From Phycisphaeraceae bacterium (GTDB lineage Bacteria; Planctomycetota; Phycisphaerae; Phycisphaerales; UBA1924), in NCBI GenBank assembly GCA_009827205.1, contig WUAK01000164.1, positions 1-6,511 of the forward strand: 6,511 bases of DNA, read 5' to 3'. Of the stretch, positions 1 to 5,239 are shown one piece after another. The stretch's first letter is position 1; each line of letters starts with the position of its first letter. Made by a program: the position numbers and the translations under genes. Under the pieces are notes generated by a model that had not been told where the DNA came from, did no database searches, and saw only the letters and a program-made list of their open reading frames with translations.

Positions 1-2333
1 TCACATCATCGGCTGACTTCGCCACGAAGTGCGAAGGGATCTACGGCACCGCTTATGTAGAGCACGTTGCGCGAGAGAACATCGGTTCCTTCATCGATGA
101 ACAGCTGTCTGAGGGGTTTGAAGATTTCAGGATCGCGATTCCTCCGGATGCGGATCTGCTGGCTGAGAGAGACAGTCTCTATATCATCAAGTACCACGAG
201 CCAGAGTCTGTGAATCGTCACGCTATTGGACTCGACTTGTCATCTCGAAGCGGGAATAAGCTCGTCTACGACCGAGCCGCTCGAACAGGAGAGGCCGCTC
301 TTTCGGATGCCATCATTCTTGCGCAGGAGGACGAGAGCCAGCGCGGACTTGTCATGACGCTTCCTGTGTATCGGGATCGCTTTCCTCCAATGGATCCATC
401 AAAGCGCCTCGAGAGCACGATCGGTTGGGTGGCTGTCCCCATCGGCATGAAAGCACTGTTTCGGTCATACGGCACATACGCCTCCGACATGCTTGCTCTC
501 AAAGTGTACGAGGATAACTACAACGGTTATGAGCTGTACTCATCATTGGGGTATGACGAAAAGTATATTGATGGGTTCTACAGCAACCGCAAACTCACAA
601 TCGGCGGCAAAAGGCTTGCGGTGAGCCTTGTTCCACAGTCTGCCAACGCGTTCGCTCCAGATCTGGTACCGGCCCGCTTTTTCTTGTTTGGAGGGGGTCT
701 CGTAGCAATTCTCGTTACGTGCCTGGTACATGTAGTAAACAAACGGCGCAACTCACTAGAAACCAGGTTAGGCCTCGCGACGCGCAACGCCAACATTGGT
801 CTGTGGGAATGGGATCTTGCCCGAAATACCTTTCGATTCAGCGACAGCTACTACGAAATGCTGGGTTACTGCCCAGAAGAGATTTCGATACACAAAGATA
901 CATGGGATTCTTTCTGTCACCCAGACGATCTCGATTCTGAACTCGAAGCACTTGAGAGGCACTTCAAGGGTGATACCTCTATATACGTCAACGAACACAG
1001 AGTACGAACCAAGGACGGTTCTTGGCTCTGGGTTAAGGACGTAGGTGAGGTGGTTGAACGAGCAGCAGATGGCACTCCCAAGTTGATGCTCGGCATTCAC
1101 CTGGATATTCAGTCGCTGCGAGAAGCTACCGAGCATGCACATGCCGCAAATGATATGAAGAGTGAATTCTTAGCCAACATGAGCCATGAAATTCGGACCC
1201 CGCTCACGGCTATTCTTGGCTACATTGACCTTATCGAACGTGACGAGATTGATCCAAAGGAAGCTGCTCTGACTATTCGCTCGAATGCGGATATGCTGCT
1301 GACCATTGTCAACGATGTACTCGATGTATCCAAGTTAGAGTCGGGTAGACTCGCGATTGAAAGCGTAACTTGTGACCCGATCGCGATAACCGAAGAAGTA
1401 CTTAAGTTGCTAGATATTCGATCCAAGGACAAAGGTCTAGACATTGATCTTGACTTCGACACACCTATTCCAGAGCAGATCGAGACCGACCCCACTCGTC
1501 TCAGACAGATACTTATAAATCTCGTTGGCAATGCGATTAAATTCACTAATGAAGGACGCATCGATATCCGCCTAGCACATGATCCAAAGAATAGCTTGCT
1601 TTACTTTAAAGTGATGGACACAGGTGTAGGTATGACCGATGAGCAACTGGCACTCATTCGAGCATTTGATCCGTTCGTCCAAGCCGACTCCTCGACTGCC
1701 CGGCAGTATGGCGGCAGCGGACTCGGCCTACGTATCTCGTCCAAGCTCGCAGCTTTGCTTGGTGGTGAGCTCAACATTGAATCGACGTTTGGTGAAGGCT
1801 CCACATTCGAGGCCTCCATCAGCACGGGCGATACGCTAAGCAACACGCTTACAGGGCAACCGAAGACTGCCTACGCCAGTAGCATCCAATCACGCCAGAC
1901 AGACATACGTCCAGACATATCGATGAAGCTTCTTGAGGATACCCGAATCCTGATCGTCGAGGACGGAGTTGATAATCAGGCACTGATCCAGCACCACCTC
2001 TTACGGGAACACGCCCAGTGCTCTCACGCTTACAACGGCGAGGAGTGCATCGAGATGATCATCGGGGGGGACGCCGAGCACGTACCCGACATCATCTTGA
2101 TGGATATGCAGATGCCGATCCTGGATGGCTACGACACGACTCGACGTCTTCGCGAGTCTGGTATTCGATGCCCCATCATTGCACTGACCGCACACGCAGG
2201 GAACCATCACAAGCGGCTGTGCTTTGACGCGGGCTGTGACGAGTTCCTGACGAAGCCGATCGACTTTGACGAGCTGATTCGTATATGCGAATCGTTCAGG
2301 AACGCCGGCGGAGAAAGGGCCCGAGCTGCTTAG
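1..2333 (+). CDS. Hybrid sensor histidine kinase (CHASE-TM-PAS-HisKA-HATPase-REC), 5' truncated
   Basis: Inner-membrane sensor kinase that should autophosphorylate on His and pass phosphate to its own receiver domain. The frame is open from the left edge (first whole codon at base 3), giving 776 visible residues; numbers below count from that codon. Residues 1 to about 175 are a periplasmic CHASE domain, with the typical YHEPESVNRHAIGLD and TLPVY segments. A membrane helix is at about 224-245. A PAS_3-type fold at about 256-370 has HPDD and a KDGSWLWV strand. HisKA has phosphoacceptor His395 in MSHEIRTP. The ATPase domain shows the N box (Asn506, Asn510), the G1 box DTGVG (539-543) and the G2 box GGSGLGL (570-576). 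The receiver at about 647-766 has the acidic pair Glu653/Asp654, phosphoacceptor Asp701, Thr729 and Lys751. The GTG at 210 is residue 70, inside CHASE, so it is not the start. There is no C-terminal HPt domain, so onward transfer would need a separate HPt protein. The CHASE ligand and the output are unknown. TAG stop at 2331-2333. Confidence 0.96.
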   Translation, partial: TSSADFATKCEGIYGTAYVEHVARENIGSFIDEQLSEGFEDFRIAIPPDADLLAERDSLYIIKYHEPESVNRHAIGLDLSSRSGNKLVYDRAARTGEAALSDAIILAQEDESQRGLVMTLPVYRDRFPPMDPSKRLESTIGWVAVPIGMKALFRSYGTYASDMLALKVYEDNYNGYELYSSLGYDEKYIDGFYSNRKLTIGGKRLAVSLVPQSANAFAPDLVPARFFLFGGGLVAILVTCLVHVVNKRRNSLETRLGLATRNANIGLWEWDLARNTFRFSDSYYEMLGYCPEEISIHKDTWDSFCHPDDLDSELEALERHFKGDTSIYVNEHRVRTKDGSWLWVKDVGEVVERAADGTPKLMLGIHLDIQSLREATEHAHAANDMKSEFLANMSHEIRTPLTAILGYIDLIERDEIDPKEAALTIRSNADMLLTIVNDVLDVSKLESGRLAIESVTCDPIAITEEVLKLLDIRSKDKGLDIDLDFDTPIPEQIETDPTRLRQILINLVGNAIKFTNEGRIDIRLAHDPKNSLLYFKVMDTGVGMTDEQLALIRAFDPFVQADSSTARQYGGSGLGLRISSKLAALLGGELNIESTFGEGSTFEASISTGDTLSNTLTGQPKTAYASSIQSRQTDIRPDISMKLLEDTRILIVEDGVDNQALIQHHLLREHAQCSHAYNGEECIEMIIGGDAEHVPDIILMDMQMPILDGYDTTRRLRESGIRCPIIALTAHAGNHHKRLCFDAGCDEFLTKPIDFDELIRICESFRNAGGERARAA

Positions 2334-2360
2334 AGTCAGTTCAGCTCTGCTTTACCGGCG
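2303..2360. terminator. Candidate bidirectional hairpin at the convergent gene junction
   Basis: GAGCTG (2323-2328) pairs with CAGCTC (2342-2347) around a 13-base loop that contains both the kinase TAG stop (2331-2333) and the phosphoesterase stop (2336-2338 on the minus strand). An outer pair, CGCCGG (2303-2308) with CCGGCG (2355-2360), could extend it. No strong U-run follows on either strand: TGCTTTA follows on the plus strand, and TTTCT follows GGGCCC on the minus strand. It is therefore at best a weak or unusual intrinsic terminator. It is the only candidate I can see between two tail-to-tail genes that leave just 2 bp of spacer. It could also be chance. Confidence 0.3.
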
Positions 2361-4336
2361 ATCCGTGCGTGGGCAGCCGATGACGATTCATCGATCACCC
2401 AAGGACCTATTCCCGTGTCCATATTCAAGAGAAGCACTGTCCCCTTTGTATCGGTCCAGTCTCGGGTGGGCTCAAAGCTGTTTCCTGTATAAAGAGCACT
2501 CGAAGACAGCCGAACTTCATCGACCTGTCCATTGAAGTGGCTCGTCGCTTTGCCTCTTCTGTTCACATCGGCACCAATCATCAGAGGTAGGTCATTGAAA
2601 GTCCGTTCACCCGACGCCCGGACAGCATCGACAAGCAGACCATCTAGGTACAGGCGCACCTCTGCACCATCATAAACCCCCGCCAGATGGTGCCATGTAC
2701 CAACGCTCAACAGCGGCCTCTCCGGATTAGCCTCGGCGTACTTGCCTTCTAGGTGGATCGAGAAACTCGGTACACCGTTGTTCACGAAGAATCCGAACTC
2801 ACTCCCCTCAGTCTTTGCTAGAAGCCCAGTTCGTCTGTCAAACGACTCGGCGTTGAACCAGCACTCAAGCGTCATCGGCCCGTTTGGTAGATCAAAGCTC
2901 TTACTCGCTACGTATGCGTACGACTCACCATCGAGGTGGAGGGTCCGGGGTGAGCTATCGAGTTGAATATCGTCGAGATCGAGTTTGATCGGGGTGTTGA
3001 GCGCGATCGTGGGGATCTCATACCTCGCTCCGGGCATCAGCATGTCGATGTTCACATTGAAGCGGAGATCACGGAAATCTTCATCGAGCGCACCGGTCTT
3101 TCGAACATCGAATTCGAGCGTAGCCTGTTCCCCAGACTCAAGGCTCGCGTGGGCGTGGTCGGGCCAGGCAGCCCAACTGCTGTCGTAGGACTCGGGAGTA
3201 ACAGCAAACTCGATAGTGCGCGACGTAGGGTTGGATACGGTAACAGTGGTCTTTCCTTCCCCCCCCGATAGTGCGCTAAGAGAAAGCCCTCCCTCGATAC
3301 TGGCGCCGCTGCGTGCAAGCGTGAGGGACTGGATGGCCATCTCATCGGTGATCTCACGAACATCCATGACCTCACCAACCGGTAGCGCAGCGTGCGCGAC
3401 TTGATTCGGACGAACGGTCACGATGTTGTAGTGATGGAGCCATCCGGTTGAAGGGACGGATTTATTCTGATGCCCGCCCACTGTTGCCAGTGTGATGTAG
3501 TCGATGCCGTCACGCGGGTCATACCGCATCCGATGGATATGACCGGCAAAAACGCCCGAGATGTTGCCCGCTTTGACGAGCATTTCGTGCACTTGCTCCC
3601 AAGAGTCGCCATAATTTCCGCCAGTCCATCGAGGGTGATGAAGAAACAGAAAGACGTGCTCGGCGTCCGCGGACTGGGCGAGCATCTGTGAAAGCCACGA
3701 GAGCTGTTCTTCGCTCATCTCCTGGCACTCTGGCTTGCTGAAGTTCTTCTCGCCGGTCGACTCGTTGCCCTCGTCGGTGTAGAGCACGATAAACATACAG
3801 TTCTTGTGTTCGAACGCGTACCACAGCGGGCCAAAGTGCATCTCGTAGTGTCTGTCGTGTTCCCCTTCGGGCTTCCCTTCGCCTCGCCAGTATGTGTCGT
3901 GGTTGCCAGCAACAGGAAACCACGGGCAGATGAGCTCGTTCATTACCCCGCGATACTCGGCCATCTGCTCCATCCAGCCGTCGGTCTGGTTGTATCCCTG
4001 GATCATGTCCCCGACGGTCATCACAAAATCAGGCTCGAGAAGATTGGTATCGCGGACGGCATCCTTGAGCACATTAATCCCTGAGTCCGGACCGCCAGTC
4101 CTGTCGCCGTAGACGACGAAGCTGAACGCGTCCTCTTCACCGGGCAGCGGAAGAATGACTTCGGAGTCCCGGTCGGTATAGAACCTGGTGCGATCGTCCG
4201 AGGTCGCGTGGTCCTGGTTGTGCCGATGTGTGTGCCTGTCGTGGTACGGTGCGGACGACTCGTCTTGCACCTGCGAAAGCGCGTTGGCCGTCCAAAGGCT
4301 AAGAACACACACCGTCGCGATGGTACCGATTCTCAT
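2336..4336 (-). CDS. Secreted calcineurin-like metallophosphoesterase with C-terminal LamG domain
   Basis: A 666-residue exported protein predicted to hydrolyse a phosphoester with a two-metal centre; the substrate is unknown. A Sec-type signal peptide covers about residues 1-21 (hydrophobic core 3-17, likely cleavage after ALS), with no lipobox Cys. A His-rich stretch follows (residues 32-43, five His). The phosphoesterase domain, about 70-310, shows the metal motifs in order: GDR (Asp78), GDM (Asp110), GNHD (Asn145, His146), HHP (His233) and GHIH (His266, His268). The usual His two positions after the first Asp is absent (GDRTGG). Residues about 350-450 look like a beta-sandwich linker (NEW3/Ig-like). 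Residues about 460-660 are a LamG/concanavalin-like fold with ECWFNAE, WHHLAGVYDG and a DEVRLS strand. ATG at 4336 is supported by the signal peptide and an AGGGAG ribosome binding site. It lies 72 bp downstream of the TauE gene on the same strand and ends 2 bp from the kinase stop. The LamG part may bind a glycan or surface polymer, which is inference. Confidence 0.92.
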   Translation of the reverse strand: MRIGTIATVCVLSLWTANALSQVQDESSAPYHDRHTHRHNQDHATSDDRTRFYTDRDSEVILPLPGEEDAFSFVVYGDRTGGPDSGINVLKDAVRDTNLLEPDFVMTVGDMIQGYNQTDGWMEQMAEYRGVMNELICPWFPVAGNHDTYWRGEGKPEGEHDRHYEMHFGPLWYAFEHKNCMFIVLYTDEGNESTGEKNFSKPECQEMSEEQLSWLSQMLAQSADAEHVFLFLHHPRWTGGNYGDSWEQVHEMLVKAGNISGVFAGHIHRMRYDPRDGIDYITLATVGGHQNKSVPSTGWLHHYNIVTVRPNQVAHAALPVGEVMDVREITDEMAIQSLTLARSGASIEGGLSLSALSGGEGKTTVTVSNPTSRTIEFAVTPESYDSSWAAWPDHAHASLESGEQATLEFDVRKTGALDEDFRDLRFNVNIDMLMPGARYEIPTIALNTPIKLDLDDIQLDSSPRTLHLDGESYAYVASKSFDLPNGPMTLECWFNAESFDRRTGLLAKTEGSEFGFFVNNGVPSFSIHLEGKYAEANPERPLLSVGTWHHLAGVYDGAEVRLYLDGLLVDAVRASGERTFNDLPLMIGADVNRRGKATSHFNGQVDEVRLSSSALYTGNSFEPTRDWTDTKGTVLLLNMDTGIGPWVIDESSSAAHARIAGKAELN

Positions 4337-4344
4337 GGTTCTGG

Positions 4345-4350
4345 CTCCCT
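4345..4350 (-). promoter_or_regulatory. Shine-Dalgarno site of the metallophosphoesterase gene
   Basis: The minus strand reads AGGGAG here, 8 bases upstream of the ATG at 4336. This supports that start and the signal peptide that begins there. It lies in the loop between short inverted copies CTGGC (4341-4345) and GCCAG (4363-4367). That 5-bp stem is too small to claim as regulatory. Confidence 0.6.
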
Positions 4351-4408
4351 GTGCTTGCCGGGGCCAGTCTAACTGCTTTCAGCAATCCGTACGCACGATC
4401 GGGAATCT

Positions 4409-5227
4409 TCACGAATTGCTAGCGCTTTCTTGATCGCTGTCTTGGTTGTTCAGGAGCCTGACCGATTCTCTCGCGATCATGACCAGGCCCATCACGATGA
4501 GAAAGACCGCAAACAGCCTCTTGAGTGCCCGTTGGTCGATTCTTCCTCCGACAACTTTTCCGACGAATGTCCCAACCGCGCCAACTGAGATGAACAGCAC
4601 GATCGTTGTCCATTCGATCGACAACCCAGCATCTGCGATATCGAACTGGTATCTTGCGAAAGCTGCCCATGAATTCGCAACGATCACAACGAGACTTGTC
4701 GCAACAGCGTGATGCATCGACAGTCCAGCCAGCAATACAAGTGACGGCACGATCAGGAATCCCCCGCCCACTCCCACAATGCCGGTCATCGTGCCGACCG
4801 CAAACCCCTCAAGCATGACAATCCAGAGCGCTTGAGGTGATCTTGAATCCGTTTGCTGCGCGGGAAGTTCTTTGCTCGATTTCTTCAGCATAAACCACGA
4901 AGCAGTCAGCATTACAGCAGCGAACAGGATCAGCTGCAACGCACCGGGCAGGTAACCCCCTATGAACGAGCCAACCGATGCGCCGAGCATGCCTGGCACA
5001 CCAAAGAACGCAGCGACTTTCCACTGGACTAGTCCCTTGCGCGCGTGAGGTATGACCCCGAACGCGGCAATACCACCCACAATCGCGAGCGACTCTGTGA
5101 TCGCGATTTTGCCTTCCTTACCGAGCAGGTAAACAAGTATCGGGACAGTCAATATCGATCCACCCGAGCCGAGCAGGCCAAGCGTGATACCGATCATGGC
5201 TGCGCCGATGAGTGCAAGGAGGATCAT
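4409..5227 (-). CDS. TauE/SafE-family membrane transporter (probable sulfur oxyanion permease)
   Basis: A 272-residue polytopic inner-membrane protein of the TauE/SafE (sulfite exporter, formerly DUF81) family, of normal length. The family's two-fold repeat is clear: the glycine-rich motif GLLGSGGSILTVPIL (residues 17-31) recurs as GIVGVGGGFLIVPSL (149-163), each starting a half of about four membrane segments. Hydrophobic stretches are at about 2-36, 41-60, 69-114, 132-168, 172-192, 206-228 and 236-252; the C-terminal tail (260-272) is polar and acidic. Family members are linked to movement of sulfite, thiosulfate, sulfoacetate or other sulfur compounds. The gene starts 12 bp after the stop of the persulfide dioxygenase-rhodanese gene, so co-transcription is very likely. 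A TauE protein is also encoded with CstA, CstB and Sqr in the staphylococcal cst operon. From context I infer export of sulfite or thiosulfate made by that enzyme; the direction and substrate cannot be read from the sequence. No clear Shine-Dalgarno precedes the ATG, suggesting translational coupling to the upstream gene. Confidence 0.92.
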   Translation of the reverse strand: MILLALIGAAMIGITLGLLGSGGSILTVPILVYLLGKEGKIAITESLAIVGGIAAFGVIPHARKGLVQWKVAAFFGVPGMLGASVGSFIGGYLPGALQLILFAAVMLTASWFMLKKSSKELPAQQTDSRSPQALWIVMLEGFAVGTMTGIVGVGGGFLIVPSLVLLAGLSMHHAVATSLVVIVANSWAAFARYQFDIADAGLSIEWTTIVLFISVGAVGTFVGKVVGGRIDQRALKRLFAVFLIVMGLVMIARESVRLLNNQDSDQESASNS

Positions 5228-5239
5228 GCGTACAGCTAC

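Noticed and set aside
6..221. Small minus-strand open frame opposite the kinase N-terminus
   Set aside because: It lies opposite the CHASE coding sequence, which has clear family motifs in the plus frame; the antisense product matches nothing I recognise.
1010..1026. Inverted repeat CCAAG/CTTGG with a 7-base loop
   Set aside because: Short, internal to the PAS coding sequence, and expected by chance.
768..1142. 124-codon minus-strand open frame
   Set aside because: Shadow of the PAS region of the kinase; no recognisable domain and no ribosome binding site that stands out.
3519..3923. 134-codon minus-strand frame inside the phosphoesterase
   Set aside because: An Arg-rich out-of-frame shadow; the real frame carries all the metal-binding motifs across this stretch.
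4337..4408. Possible promoter or terminator in the 72-bp gap between the TauE and phosphoesterase genes
   Set aside because: I see no convincing -35/-10 pair on the minus strand. The only inverted repeats are a 5-bp CTGGC/GCCAG pair and a 4-bp TGCT/AGCA pair without a U-run, both too weak to call.
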